A DNA stretch of 64,000 nucleotides, from NCBI RefSeq assembly GCF_022539505.1, contig NC_061508.1, positions 30,684,256-30,748,255 on the forward strand. The letters run 5' to 3'. A program made the position numbers and the translations under genes. This stretch comes from Lolium rigidum (taxonomy: Eukaryota > Streptophyta > Magnoliopsida > Poales > Poaceae). Of this stretch, positions 1 to 12,300 are shown piece after piece (within the stretch, counting starts at the first letter, position 1; each line of letters begins with the position of its first letter). The notes under the pieces are model-generated. The model was not told the origin of the DNA. It searched no databases and worked only from the letters and a program-made list of their open reading frames with translations.

Positions 1-465
1 CTAGTAGTGGCGCACTACTGGATCATGAGTGGCGCACGACCACCAAGTAACAGTGGCGCACCAGCCTGGACCCAGTGGCGCACAACCCTCTGATCACCTT
101 CGAAACTACCAGTGGCGCACCAAAGCTGCCAACAGTGGCGCACGTCTGAGATGCAACAGTGGCGCACCTAAACAGGCAGCAATGGCGCACCAGCTCGCCG
201 TAACAGTGGCGCACCCAAGGAGGCAGCAGTGGCGCACCGACAGCAGACAGTAGTGGCGCACTGCTGCTGAACAACAGTGGCGCACCCCTTTGGAGTAGTA
301 GTGGCGCACCACTGTACCTATCAATGGCGCACAGGGTAGTGCGCCACTATTACATAGGATAGTTGTGGCGCACCAGAGCTGCGCCACTACTAAAACTTAG
401 CAGTGGCGTGATAGTAGTGGCGCACCAGCAGTGCGCCACTGATGGGGAATAGTGGTGCGCCACTG
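1..465. repeat. Subterminal repeat cluster of the CACTA end, core GTGGCGCAC
   Basis: A core of about 10 bp, AGTGGCGCAC or its complement GTGCGCCACT, recurs roughly every 15-25 bp with unrelated spacers. Most copies are in plus orientation up to about 365, then inverted copies appear and form small hairpins near the tip (for example around 355-385 and 420-465). Known CACTA transposases bind repeated subterminal motifs, so this is probably the binding array. Confidence 0.85.
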
Positions 466-486
466 AATAGCTTTTTCCTAGTAGTG
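1..486. mobile_element. CACTA transposon, right-terminal fragment
   Basis: The segment ends in CTTTTTCCTAGTAGTG, which read on the minus strand is CACTACTAGGAAAAAG, a typical CACTA-family terminus. The interior is packed with direct and inverted copies of a short motif, as expected for CACTA subterminal regions. The next bases (TCA, 487-489) would be the 3-bp target duplication, but its partner lies outside the window. The element sits inside a gypsy LTR. No transposase is visible because only the last 486 bp are present. Confidence 0.85.
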
Positions 487-1405
487 TCATCACCACCGAC
501 GCCTCTCCATCGACCAGCCATGTTTCCCCCATCCATGTGTGAGTAATTCCCCCGCTGTAGGCTGAAGGGGATGGTAGGGATTGGATGAGATTGGTCATGT
601 AATAGCATAAGATTGTTAGGGCATAGTGCCTAGTATCCGTAATTGGTACTTTTATGATATTGTTGCAACTTGTTATGCTTAATGCTTGTCACTAGTGCCC
701 GAGTGCCATGATCTCAGATCTGAACATGTTATCAATTCATGATGATATTCATTGCTTTATGATCTTACCTGCAAGTTGTATACACGTATTGTTGTCCGGA
801 ACCCGAGGCCCCAAAGTGACAGAAATTGGGACAACCGAAGGGGAAGGCGGTGATATGAGGATCACATGTGTTCACGGAGTGTTAATGCTTTGCTCCGGTG
901 CTCTATTAAAAGGAGTACCTTAATTTCCAGTAGATTCCCTAGAGGCCCGGCTGCCACCGGCTGGTAGGACAAAAGATGTTGTGCAAGTTTCTCATTGCGA
1001 GCACGTACGACTAAATATGGAACACATGCCTATTGATTGATTAGTACTTGGATACCGTTTTATTATTATCTGCAAATGCCCTACTTTGATTGTTACATGA
1101 GTTTCTCTCATCCATGCAACGCCCGTTCATCCATCCCTGTGCCTACAGTATTTTAATCCTGCTGTTTACTATAATCACTACTGCTGTCTTTGTTACTCTG
1201 CTGCTGATATTTCACTACTGCTACTGCTATAAAACTGTTACTACTGATAAACTCTTGCGAGCAAGTCTGTTTCCAGGTGCAGCTGAATTGACAACTCCGT
1301 TGTTAAGGCTTACAAATATTCTTTGGCTCCCCTTGTGTCGAATCAATAAATTGGGTTTTACTTTCCTTGAAGACTGTTGCGATCCCCTATACTTGTGGGT
1401 CATCA
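487..1405 (+). mobile_element. Ty3/gypsy-type LTR, 3' part (solo LTR or element edge)
   Basis: The block ends with CTATACTTGTGGGTCATCA, the same ending as the Athila-type LTRs at 31598 and 40573, and then switches abruptly to sequence matching the B3-like gene tail at 47278. The left part of the LTR is cut by the CACTA insertion at 486/487 and lies outside the window. The likely 5-bp target site is GTGCG just after 1405. It resembles the Triticeae Fatima-type LTR from memory, but that family name is uncertain. I see no coding capacity. Confidence 0.7.
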
Positions 1406-1655
1406 GTGCGCCTGCGAGTGTTCTTTCTTGGCAGCGAACATACGGAACCTGCGATACCAACACTAGTTAGGTTTAGTTATTTTGCAATGTTTTATATTTG
1501 TGTCAACCATGGTTCAAACTATGTATTAGTGTGTGGAAAACCATGTTCCAAATTATATCTTCGTGTAAACTACGTTCCCAATTATGTATTAGTTTGTGGA
1601 ATGTTTCTTCTCTTTATTGAAATAAAAATGCAAAAAAGGAGTATTTTAATGTTGG
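1406..1655 (+). pseudogene. 3'-tail remnant of B3-like gene (copy 1)
   Basis: This matches the transcribed-looking tail behind the B3-like ORF at 47278-47436, beginning GCCTGCGAGTGTTCTTTCTT, with only scattered differences. The coding part of copy 1 is not here: the LTR at 487-1405 is inserted within the tail and everything further left is outside the window. From about 1575 it continues into sequence that copy 2 has lost, including an AT-rich stretch with AATAAA (1621) typical of a gene 3' end. Confidence 0.6.
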
Positions 1656-2310
1656 GATGAAGCCCGCTACCCGCATGGGTAGCTACACACCCATGCATCT
1701 ATAATATCTAAATTGGAGCAACCCACTAAGTTGAATTCTCTCAACATGCAAGCATGCCATGTCATTAGCTGGGCCCTGCATATTTTTTCTTTTCTTACAT
1801 CACTAAATATTCCACATCTGGAAAAAAAACGTCACAGTTATTGCTCCATCCGAAGACAATATTACCTGACGCTCACTCTTCTGGTTTAGTTCTTTCTGCG
1901 TGGGCTCAACCAAAGTCCGACAAAGCCCAGGCTTGCTCCGCTGCCAACCCTCCACTAGAACTGATCATTGTCGTCTCGTGCCTATTCATCTTCTCCACTA
2001 CTCCCCGCCTCCCCTCCGTATTGGCCACCTCTACTCCAACACTAACGCCACAAGAAACTGAATGAAACAAGCCAGCACAGGAATCTAATGTGGAAGAAAT
2101 TGATGGTGGAAATGAGCAGTCGGCTTTGCCTTTATAAACCTAGATCAAGCGATCCTCCATCAATATGAGCACAACAGCTCAGAACCGACCCCCTACGGCC
2201 TACACTGGTACCAAATAGCTGCTCCCTCTTGTCAGCCTACCACCAGGGTGATGGATGACAGACAGCCTTCATGCCCTTCTTCTGCCGTACAAACATCCTC
2301 TTGCAACTTC

Positions 2311-2541
2311 AACCCACGAGTAATTCTCCACATCTCGGTTTGATTTGTATTAAACTGACGTGTTCTTTTGTTATGTGCAGTTCTTCTACAGAGCGCTAAA
2401 TTAGACCTCAAAAACCGAGAAAGATAACCCACGAGTAATTCTCCACATCTCGGTTTGATTTGTATTAAACTAACGTGTTCTTTTGTTATGTGCAGTTCTC
2501 TCAACAGAGCGCTAAATTAGACCTCAAAAACTGAGAAAGAT
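2311..2541 (+). repeat. Tandem duplication, two units of about 115 bp
   Basis: The unit starting AACCCACGAGTAATTCTCC at 2311 is repeated from 2426 with a 1-bp indel and a few substitutions. Each unit holds a pyrimidine-rich tract ending TTATGTGCAG, which looks like a plant 3' splice site, followed by a short stretch ending GAGAAAGAT. It may be a captured and duplicated exon border. No protein could be recognised. Confidence 0.8.
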
Positions 2542-3394
2542 AATACCTACAGAATACGGTCGATTGTTTTCTGATAGGGTGCTAGGTTTGCAGAATACTG
2601 AGCGCTCTATTGGCTGATATTTTGCACAGCTCCTTTCAAGCAGAGATTTCAGAGAGTCACACTGTTTATTTAATGTGGGTGATACAGTGAAATCATATAT
2701 TATGTACATCATGCTACTCTTATTTTATCAAGAGTGCATATTAAAAATCTCGGTTGATTGTCCAGGGACATAGGGGGCCTCTTTCAAATATCTCCAATAT
2801 TACATATTTCTATTGTTCATTCTTAATGTTTGTCCTGGAATTTATGAACTTGCTTTATATGAGATCAGTTCTCCATGTATTTTATTTTTAGATCTGTTCT
2901 CCACAAGGTTTTGGCTCCCGAGCTGATTTTTTCCCCTAGGGGGCTCGGAATTCAAAATCCAAACTCCAATATGTCACCACTATTGTTATTTTTTAATGCT
3001 GATCCTGTAATTTATGAACTCGCTTTTTCTTCACTTCTCCGAGCTTTTAATCCACTGTACTGGTACAATATTGGCAGTGGTAGATTAGTTGGTAATTTAG
3101 TTACAAAGAAACTGGAATAGTGAATTCCTGTTTCTGATTCTCATCATCTCATGTACAACCTTTATTTTCTTCCTTCGTATATACAACACAGTTTTGCCTC
3201 CGAGTACAAATGAAAATAATATTTCAGCGTAATTTCTTATAATATAATTTGTTCCTGTTGAACATGAATTAAATAATTATTTATCTTACATTTTCATGTT
3301 TTAATTCACACTTCAATTAAAGCCTAGAATTTTTTGTAAAATCTCAACAAAGTTATTTTGTAGTATATGTTTTAGCTTTTTATAGCAGATATTT

Positions 3395-3422
3395 CCGTAG
3401 CAACGTGCGGGGCATCATCTAG
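3395..3422 (+). mobile_element. Helitron-type 3' terminus
   Basis: A short GC hairpin (CCGT at 3395, GCGG at about 3407) is followed by an AT-containing tail ending CATCATCTAG and then T. Helitrons end in CTRR after a small hairpin and insert between A and T, so CTAG|T fits. Grass Helitrons commonly carry this hairpin-plus-CATCTAGT form. The 5' end (TC start) was not located, so element length is unknown; the AT-rich DNA from about 1740 may belong to it. Confidence 0.55.
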
Positions 3423-3425
3423 TTA

Positions 3426-3698
3426 TACCAATATGCAAGCCAGATTAACTTGTTTTAGCTCGATTTCCTAGTAGAACATGGAATTCTAGTGTACAAAAGC
3501 GATTTCCGAATTTTGATTTGAACTTTTTTTTGTCAAAGTCAACTCAGTATTCAAAAAGTCAACGCAAAAATACGTTGGTGCGTTGACTTTGATAAAAAAT
3601 ATTTTTATCAAAATTCGGAAACCACTTTTGTACACTAGAATTCCACGTTGTACTAGAAAACCGAGCTAAAACAAGTTAATATGGCTTGCATATTGGTG
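3426..3698. mobile_element. Fold-back MITE, TA target duplication
   Basis: The two halves are long imperfect inverted repeats of about 120 bp around a short AT-rich loop. The ends are TACCAATATGCAAGCC and, read from the other side, CACCAATATGCAAGCC. TA lies on both sides (3424-3425 and 3699-3700), as for Stowaway/mariner-like MITEs. Transcription through it would give one long hairpin RNA. Non-coding. Confidence 0.7.
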
Positions 3699-3755
3699 TA
3701 GTGCATGGGTGTGTAGCTACCCATGCGGGTAGCAAATGCAGTCTCTTTAATGTTT

Positions 3756-3883
3756 GGGGGGGGGCGTTTGGGGGACGCGGCTGGGGAGCGACGTCCCCAA
3801 ACGCGGCACGAACAAAACACGTCCCCCAAACGCTCGATCCGGCGCCGTTTGGGGGACGGTTTGGGAGACGCGACTGGAGATGC
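3756..3883. mobile_element. Right end of the TIR element that carries the B3-like gene (copy 1)
   Basis: Read on the minus strand this starts GCATCTCCAGTCGCGTCTCC and continues with repeats of GTCCCCCAAACG. That matches the left end of the B3-gene element at 46228 (GAGCACCTTTAGCCGCGTCC) and the ends at 24028 and 58623. In copy 2 this end has been deleted. The terminus is followed by TA; the first two bases of the family consensus are not preserved. Confidence 0.6.
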
Positions 3884-3938
3884 TATGTGGATCTGTTCAG
3901 TCATGCCTTCCAAAAGCATTGTATTTTCCACCAACAGC

Positions 3939-5500
3939 AACCTTGGAAATAGCAACACAGAATCTCATAGAGCATAATTGTAGTACCTTATAAAGCAAAA
4001 GCATGTACTATGATGAAGCTGGTTAATAGTCCATTACCCATTTGGAAATAAAATGGGCAGTTTTGTGTGCAAACTGGAGAGCAATATTTTCTTTCGCACA
4101 AGGTAGACTCATCATTAAGAAAAAGTGAACAGAAATATTGTGTATAGGACTAAAGACTGGCACACCCCAGAGAATAGATTTTGTTAACTGATAAGAGTTA
4201 CTCCACGTCGGAGACTAATAATAATAAAGAACCTCTTTTGACATGAAGCTCTACAATGTTCGCTTGTGAAGAAAAAATGAAGTTGAAATAACAATTTATT
4301 TAAAGATCATGTACCTATATATAAGCGTATTTATCATAAGGATTTTATTTCATGAAGAACTATCATAGCTGAATGAATATTATCCCAAGTAAAATGGAAA
4401 TAAAATGGAACTTCCGCTCCTATATAATTACAAACTATTGTAGGTGTGTTTGATTCTTGTTGATGGTGTGTTTTATATAGTCATAACATGTACTGCACAA
4501 AAGACCAATGTGTACCTTCAGAAGCTGTACAAAAAGAACTGCAGCATCACAACTTGTTCAGACCAAATTTTAGGTTCCAGTTATTCCAGATGCAGACAAA
4601 AAGCAATTCACTAAATGCAGTTACCTTCAGAAGCAATAAAATCAAAGGAATTAGAGAATTAAGATAAATATGATTGGCGAATTTACTTACGGTCAAAAAT
4701 GTACAAACCTTTCAAATAAGAAATATAACCTCTAGACATCTTAGTAGGCTGACAATCTACCATCACCGAAGCCCTGGTGGTAAACCACGCCGTCCACACA
4801 CCAATCTCAAGCTATGTTAGTGCATACAAAAACTTTATCCAAGAGTAAACAACCAAAGAATAATACATGCAAAGAGATTTTCTTACATGCCATAAACTGG
4901 AGGAAGAAGAAGGATGTGGGTCCGATTTTCTTGTGCCGCCAATTGATGTGCACGCTACGCAAAAAAGGTGGATGACTGCATGTGCGGAAATGCGGTCCCG
5001 ATTTCTATTTCTGTTAGGTGTCACTTTCAGCTAATGGGACAACTTCCTATTTTAGGCAAATTTCCCTTTGAGACAAGGGAGCACCGCATAAGACTAACCG
5101 GTAACCGGGCACTCTGTAGCCACACCCTATTTTGAACCTGAATCTGCATATAAGAATTGTCCGAAATTGAAGGATCGGAAAAAGGAAAATAGGGTAGACC
5201 AGATCAAGGAAAAGAAGAAATATGTCGCAGCCTAAATCACGTTGAGATGAGGACTCCAAGGGACGAATAACTTGTCATGCCAAGCTTCGGTCAAAGTGAA
5301 CTTGTGTCTGCCGCCGCTCTTAGGAAGAGGGCCTTCGGCCGAGGGCAGCAACACCGCACATGTTAGATACCATAAATCATTTCTTTTAATTCTGAGTGTT
5401 CCAACCGAACAGATAGTATTCTGTCGAACATGTAGTAGAACTGTGGAAGTGTATTACTGCAGTACATGTGCTCTTCCGGTCCAGTAATATATGGTTGTCA
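3939..5500. repeat. Duplicated non-coding segment, copy 1
   Basis: Nearly collinear with 47439-48751, with only scattered substitutions. Copy 1 has about 250 bp (roughly 4880-5135) missing in copy 2, with an ATTTT-type microhomology at the join. It ends at GGTTGTCA, where copy 2 has a CACTA insertion, so 5498-5500 (TCA) is the unfilled site. A 71-codon plus-strand ORF at 5272-5487 is open in both copies, but differences in it are about as often amino-acid changing as silent, so there is little sign of constraint. No known protein was recognised. Confidence 0.8.
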
Positions 5501-6334
5501 CTTGTCAAAATACCCATCCAGAGAAGAGTTTTCAAAGTGCTCCTCTAAATATAGATTTAGAAAGGATGACACAATATTGAAGAAGAAGAAAAACATCACT
5601 GCATTGTGTGCTTGACAATGCGGTTCTCTGATATCTTGTTGATCACAATACTAACTTTAGATAAGATCAAAATAAATACTACTGTCCTATGCTGATCTTA
5701 AAGCTCATGATTTACAGTTATATGGAAAGTTGGAAACTTCCCATCTTAACATCCATTTCAAAACAAACGGATATACAATTCCTTGCAGACATAATTTCTT
5801 TCATTTTTTTTTTCTGTTGGTAGTAAAGAATACAACAACGGAATTTCATAAATCAAGCGTAGTATTACTCATGAAAATAGCTATCAATAGTAGGAACACA
5901 AGGATTGGTTCAAATATATCGGCGTACATATATATCATCATATATGTACATGTAAAGAAATAACTTTGGAAAGAAATATGGAAATGTGTATCATATCGAA
6001 AGAAATAACATCACATCCTATATTTAACGTCCTTGTTCTATGTTGGTTTGGCACTAACCCCTAGCAGAACAACAGTTCCAATATCAATGTCAACATTAAA
6101 CCTGAAATCGCCCGCAGAAACTATAATCATTTTTAAAGTATTTTCATGTTCCATCAAAAATAACAAACTAAACGGATCGAGAAGCTTAAATAATCCATGC
6201 AATTTTATTTCTGCATGCATGTAGTACATGCCACATACTCTTCCCACCTCCAATACCTGATGATCATCTTGTTGCCGCTTGCTACACACCTTGCTGCCCC
6301 CTCACAACAAATTCATTTTAGAACCTGGGCACCA
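5501..6334. other. AT-rich spacer, no gene recognised
   Basis: This single-copy stretch continues after the long LTR element at 21727-21796. The equivalent part of copy 2 is deleted. Only short chance ORFs occur. It ends with CACCA (6330-6334), the target site duplicated on insertion of the retrotransposon. Confidence 0.6.
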
Positions 6335-9300
6335 TGTGATGACCCAGCGTACCACTGCATGGTGTAGTACACAAGTCGTTGACATAACACAAGTGAAACA
6401 CCGTTCCACTCATATTACATCTCTCAGAGTGGTACAACAGAAACATATGCGAGTCCAAGGTATGTCTATAGAAGTATACACAATCTGTTTACATAAGATC
6501 AACACAACCTCCTACTTTACAGTGAGGTAAAACTTCAAATAAAGCTCCAGAAAAACGACTCGTAGTCTATCTTATTGCTAACTCAAGATTATGAGTTACT
6601 TGGCTTGCTATAGAATTCTAACTACTTAGGTGCTAGGATTAGGGAAAGGTTCCCTTCTATTACTAGTCTAGGTTTCCATTATAGCTGATGCAGAAGTTGA
6701 CTCCATTGACTTCTTTGATTGGATTCTTCATCTTGTTGCAGTTGACTCCTTTGTCTTTGAGTTCCACGGTAGTTTCTCCTTCGGTGCCTTGCTCTAAGAA
6801 GGGGGTTCAAACGAGATAGAATGAGTACGAGCGTACTCAGCAAGTTCATATTAGGAAATATGTGTATCATGCACTAGCTACAGCCATAGACCAGAAAGTC
6901 ATAGGCCAATGCAAGTTTTTGTAATCATTTCTTCCAAAGGTTTATTTTATTCTGAAAACTATGCCCGTCAGTCTTCACAGGTTGACCAGAACTTCGCGGA
7001 GTTCCTTTCCTGCTGCGTTCGCAGTTCCCTTCCCGAACGAGGAGTGACAGTCACAATTCAGTATCCTCTGCAGAGGTGCGTTACTTTTCCCATAAGAGAC
7101 CTTATCCTTGTTGCCAACCAGGCGAATTCTTTCCCGTCCACACTTCCTTTGGTGTGAGGCCAGGTGTAAGATCCAAGTCCACACCGCCTTCTCCGCGACT
7201 GCAAACCCACCCTTTTGTCCGACCGTACACCTCCAGTAGACTTCCCCCGATAATACGGCTTTACTCATGGTGTACTCCGGACAATCCCTCATAGATCGTT
7301 GAGCTTATCATCACTAATGGATGGGGATTTAAAAGGATTTCCCAACCTATTGCGGCAGTGCCTCCAGCACCCCACCAGCTCTCCGATCCGTTGGCGTGCA
7401 GAAGGGAAAAGATACAGCTGACTTCCCCAGAGCCATTATAGATCTTATGGTCAACGCGATATGTACGGCGCTAGAATCACTGGACGGCATTGGTAATTAA
7501 TCCTAGGGTGATATAACCCATGCAATGGAACCTCCACCATATCAACACATACCATGGTTCCATTGCCCACCACATAGTCACATTCATAATTGTAAAATAA
7601 TACTTTGCTTTTCAATGCATGAGTGATAAGTATAGTACTTTGCATATAGTTTGATACAAATAATCAAATGACATGAGCAAGCGATGAACTTGCCTTTCTT
7701 GACTGCAAGATTATGCAGGCAAACGCTTCGATACGTGAGAACTCCAAATGCTGAAATACCATCATCGTCCGGTAAGGACAATGTTTAAAGAACTGGCAAA
7801 GATGCTATAATGCATAGTATGAGATGCAATCGTCCCACGCGTAACCTAACCTCGATGATTTAGGATGTATGAGTTGTAAAGATTTCTTTAGGGTTGGTTG
7901 CACTTTTAGAATGGTTCTCAATCAAGGTTCTTATTAGGGTTTGGTTATATTAGCATATACCAGTGATATAATACATCATAACAATCATTCACACTAATAA
8001 TAGTGGTGGAATAATATGTAAAGAACAGTTGTCAATTTTAAGTTCTACAGAACATGGTTGATGATTATTTATATTATACTTCAAAAGAATAACTTTTGAA
8101 GAACATGTTGTTTAAGAAATATTGAGTATTTCAAAGAAGGATTAGGGTTTCTAAGGTTTGATTGGTATTTGTACTTCAAAAGAATAACTTTTGAAGAACA
8201 AGGTTAAAATAAGAATATGAACTACTATATATAGGTGCTATGGCTTTCTAGGGTTTACTATTGGATTCATATTTGCTTTACCAAATAATCTCTAATAGTT
8301 TCTAAGCTAAGTGGTCTATCATTTCCTAAGTAAGGTTTAGTTCGATAGGAACATGTGATGTGATTTGCTACATAAAGTTGATACTAGGGTTTATCATTAT
8401 GGTTCTACTAGGGTTTAATGATTGAGGTTGATCTTAATGGTATGGTATATAGGAGTGGTGATCAATGGTACTAATTCAATTAACAAGTTAGGGTTTATAC
8501 CTAAGTGATACTAGTGCATCATGTAGGTTTTAATTAAGAATAGGAACATCAAATGATAATCTCATGTGACTTGGTTTTATGCTAGTGGATCATGTCTTGT
8601 ATTTGTTGGTCACATAATATGGTTCTCTATGTAAAGGAAATTCACATGATCACATAAAATAATGGGATCCAGATTCTAACTTATAATAAAATTAGGGTTT
8701 CTAAATTATGATCCAATTCTTAAAGTAATACTTGGTACTAGAATTAATGGGATTAAGTACTTGGAATAAAGTTATTAATAATTTTAACATGCTATTAATT
8801 AAAATAATTACTAGTTAGGGTTTATGAATTACCACTAATATTTAAGTTAATGCAAATATGATAGATAAAATTAATCCTAACATTTTACTTAGTTACTGAA
8901 TAGTTAAAATTTAATTTTTTTACACTTAACAATTTATTGAATTCAAATTGTATTTTAAATAATTGAAATGGCATAATTAATAAGGTTAAAAATAAGTGAA
9001 TTTTTATTTTGACACACATTTTTGTTTTATATTTTATTTGAATAGAGTTTATTTTTGTGAACATTTTGATATATTATTCATAATTTTCTGAGTTGATATG
9101 AATTTTCTAGAATTTTGCAAAGTCTCAGCAATTTACTGGAATTTGAAATAAATGGAAATTACTAAACATACCGGTTCGCTCTACACACACATAGACAGAC
9201 ATGTGGGTCCTGTGCCAGGTCACCTGCCTCGTTGGCAGTTGACTGGGTCCAAACGTTCATCAGGTCCCACTGCCACGTCGACATCACCGGCGGCTTGACG

Positions 9301-12300
9301 CCGGTGAGTCAGAGCGCGATGGCGACGCCGATTTTAGGCTCCCCGAGATGCACGGCTAGTACTAATCGACTCCTCTTGATCTACTGAACACGATGGTGGT
9401 GTTGATTTGGCGAATAGTTCACCGGAACATCACCGGAGAATGAGCCCGCGGCGGAGCAAGTCCGGTGAGATCTCGAAAGCGAGCTACAGACGACGAGATG
9501 ATGCAAATAAGAGGTCTACAGATGCGCAATCATACCGTGATGCTGATGGTGTGATCGGTGAGGTGGATCGTGGACGGAATCGAGCACGAACTCGCCGATA
9601 CCGCCACAGTACACCGAAAGGGAATTACAAAATTGGCTTGATCCTGAGCTCCCCTAGGACGATTGGCTCCACCATGATGATCCTTGAGTCCAGGCGCTTC
9701 GAACGAGCTACTGTACGGAGCTTGGGGTGGTCTCCTCCGTCGAATTCGTCCTCGACGCCGGCGACAGTGAGTGGATAGTGGTGAGGGATTGAGAGGATTA
9801 GGGAGTGAATGAAGGAGCGGAGATGAACAAGGACATCATGGAGGTTCTGTAGGTGGTTTTATAGGCCACGACGAGGTCGGAATCGTCACTTCACCGACGG
9901 CGACCGCCGGGATGCAATGGCGATGGTGAAGTGAGCTAGGGCGTGAATCTTGATGCTTCTGGATAGGCTCGGACGCGAAAGGATTGGGCGAGGTTCCGAG
10001 GAACTCATTGACGTCCGGCGGCGTCCTTATCCTCGACGAGGACGTGGCCAAGCTCCTCCTCTCGTGCTGTCGACGCCGGAGAAGAAGACGACGCCCCTTT
10101 TCTTCTGTTCGATACCGATTCGCTGCGTGGGCTGGTATTGGGGTGGCTTGGGCCGAGTTGATGGGCTAGCGTGGAGATGGTGGTTGGGCTGCTGCGGTTG
10201 CTGAGGTCCACCAGGGTAAGTCCTCCTCTCTTTTATTTTCCTTTTCATTTTCTGTTTTGAATTTTGTTATTTGAATTCAATTCTGATTTCTATTTTGTTT
10301 TTGCAGGTTCTAACTTATTTGAATATCATAACAATTTGATAATGTTACTCACTGTATTGTTTTGTTTTCAAACAACCATTTTATAATTGATTAATTTTGT
10401 GTTCTTATGAGACATAATCCAAAATTCAAAATAGTTATGAATTTAGGGTTCATTTAAATTGCTTTTTAATTTAAGAATCAAATTTGTTTAAATGGTTTGG
10501 AATTTAGAATATGTGCAAGGTGAACATGTTATAATTTCCTAGTGCTTAACCATAGTGATTATGCACATATAGTTCAATTATGGATAGGGTTTAACAAATG
10601 GTAAAGAGGTTGGAATTGTGTCATGATTGTATGTGAAGAATTATTTCTATGGTTTTTAAGAAGATGGTTAAGAAAGTTCTATAATCACTAATCTGGTTTT
10701 AGTAAACTTTAGCTTGAACTAATTAAGATGGATCCTATGTTTATAATTAGCAATACATTTGCTAATGATGGTTTAATTTATAGAACACTACTTCATTTGG
10801 TCTACTAGGATGGAAAAGTAGGGTTTAATATTTTATGTGAAGTGATTCCTATGTGAAAGGGTTTAGGGTTTTGCATACTCTTCATTAAATTGCAATATAA
10901 GTAGGCATGAGGCATGGCAGGGTTCTTTTCATGATCCCAAGTGGTACTTGGATTCAAATGTGGTCTAGGGTTTTTATTTGGGATTACCCATAGGATACAC
11001 AAGCCAGAAGTGGTATAAGTATAAGCTTTGATTATGTTTTATTGGCTAGCTAGGGTTACTCCTCCATACAAGGCATGAGGATTGGTCTGGGGTTAACTAC
11101 TAGTGATATACTTATTATTTTATGTGATAGATGAGATCTAGTAATCATATGGTTTAACTTATCATCTAGGTCTACAAGATATGATCATGCATTAGACAAG
11201 ATTCACTCATTCCTCACTAATCCCTCTTTAATATTCCTCTCATCACACCCATCCTAGATTCTTAGGGTTTATAATTAATACCAAGTTGTGATGATTATGG
11301 AATTGGTTTTCTAAGGTATTGTTATTGGAATAGGGTTCTCACTTCCAAGATTAAATATTGACTTGAACAACTAAGATTAGTACTACTCTAGTATTCTTGT
11401 ATGAACATGGCTATGATTAGTATTATAACTTCTCTCACTTCTCAATGTCTTGGAATATCCTAAGGTCCTACTCAAGAGATGATGATATGATCCTCTAAAT
11501 ATATGGTCTGCCTAGGAATACTACCTTGGTATCTTATGTAGCTTGTTCTTCTGGAATTCTGATAAACCTGCATCTTGTGGTATGCCTCCACCTCCTAGCT
11601 TCTTCATCTTGATCCTAGCTAATTAACATGGAAGGTCTCAAGTGTTTGGTTTCCTTGTAGCATGGTACAAGATGTCCAAATGGATGAAGGGTATGGCTCT
11701 ATTTATAGGCTTGGGCAAGCTCTAGTATCATGCCACATAGGTGGTGACTCTTGTGTTGGTTTGATGAGTAAGGTGCTTGGTTGTCATGCCCTCATCCATA
11801 GCAATCCTTTGAGCATGAGGTGGCAAAGCTTGGAAAGCAAGTCATGTAGATATTTTCATCCCACATGGCATAGAGATTATCCTCTCATATGATTTATTCT
11901 TGGATAGCCAAGTGGAATTTGTCACTAGATATCTTGTGGATGGTTTTATTATTGTTGATGAGTCACTATATTATATTTGATTGGATTTATATTATAATAT
12001 TGGTGAAAAAGTTAATGTTGAGGGTTATTTCTCAAGTTTGGATAGTTGGGTTTGATTTCATCAAGGCATGATTATATGAGTTTCAAAATACTCATAGTTA
12101 GTTTTATTCAAATTGTTTGAACTATAATTCGTAATGTAAATGGATTTAGTTTTATGATATTCCATATACTTAATAAGTTATGATTTAAATGAGAATGTGG
12201 GGCTTTTAAGCACTTTAGACCCTGTGGTTTACCTTATTTATAAGTGAATTAAATTACACACAAAGGTAGTTGCTAACTTTTAAGTGTTAATAAGTTAGAG

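Larger units (their letters stand above)
1666..3733. mobile_element. Unclassified element bounded by perfect 32-bp inverted repeats
   Basis: Positions 1666-1697 and 3702-3733 are exact reverse complements over 32 bp. Each arm also contains the short palindrome CTACCCGCATGGGTAG. The interior has no long ORF and contains a 115-bp tandem duplication, a Helitron-type terminus and a fold-back MITE. Copy 2 of the surrounding segment lacks the whole region. No clear target duplication is visible, so the class (MULE-like or two separate small palindromic elements) is open. Confidence 0.5.

Noticed and set aside
1..465. CRISPR-like array of short repeats with unique spacers
   Set aside because: Motif spacing is irregular, both orientations occur and the block ends in a CACTA terminus; this is a plant transposon subterminal region.
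5272..5487. Conserved 71-residue gene shared with 48523-48738
   Set aside because: The two copies differ by about as many amino-acid-changing as silent changes, and there is no promoter or domain evidence.
9407..9778. 123-residue Arg-rich protein encoded in the long LTR (also 18551-18922)
   Set aside because: It lies antisense to the element, its C-terminus changes with small indels and the third LTR does not keep it open; probably chance in a GC-rich block.
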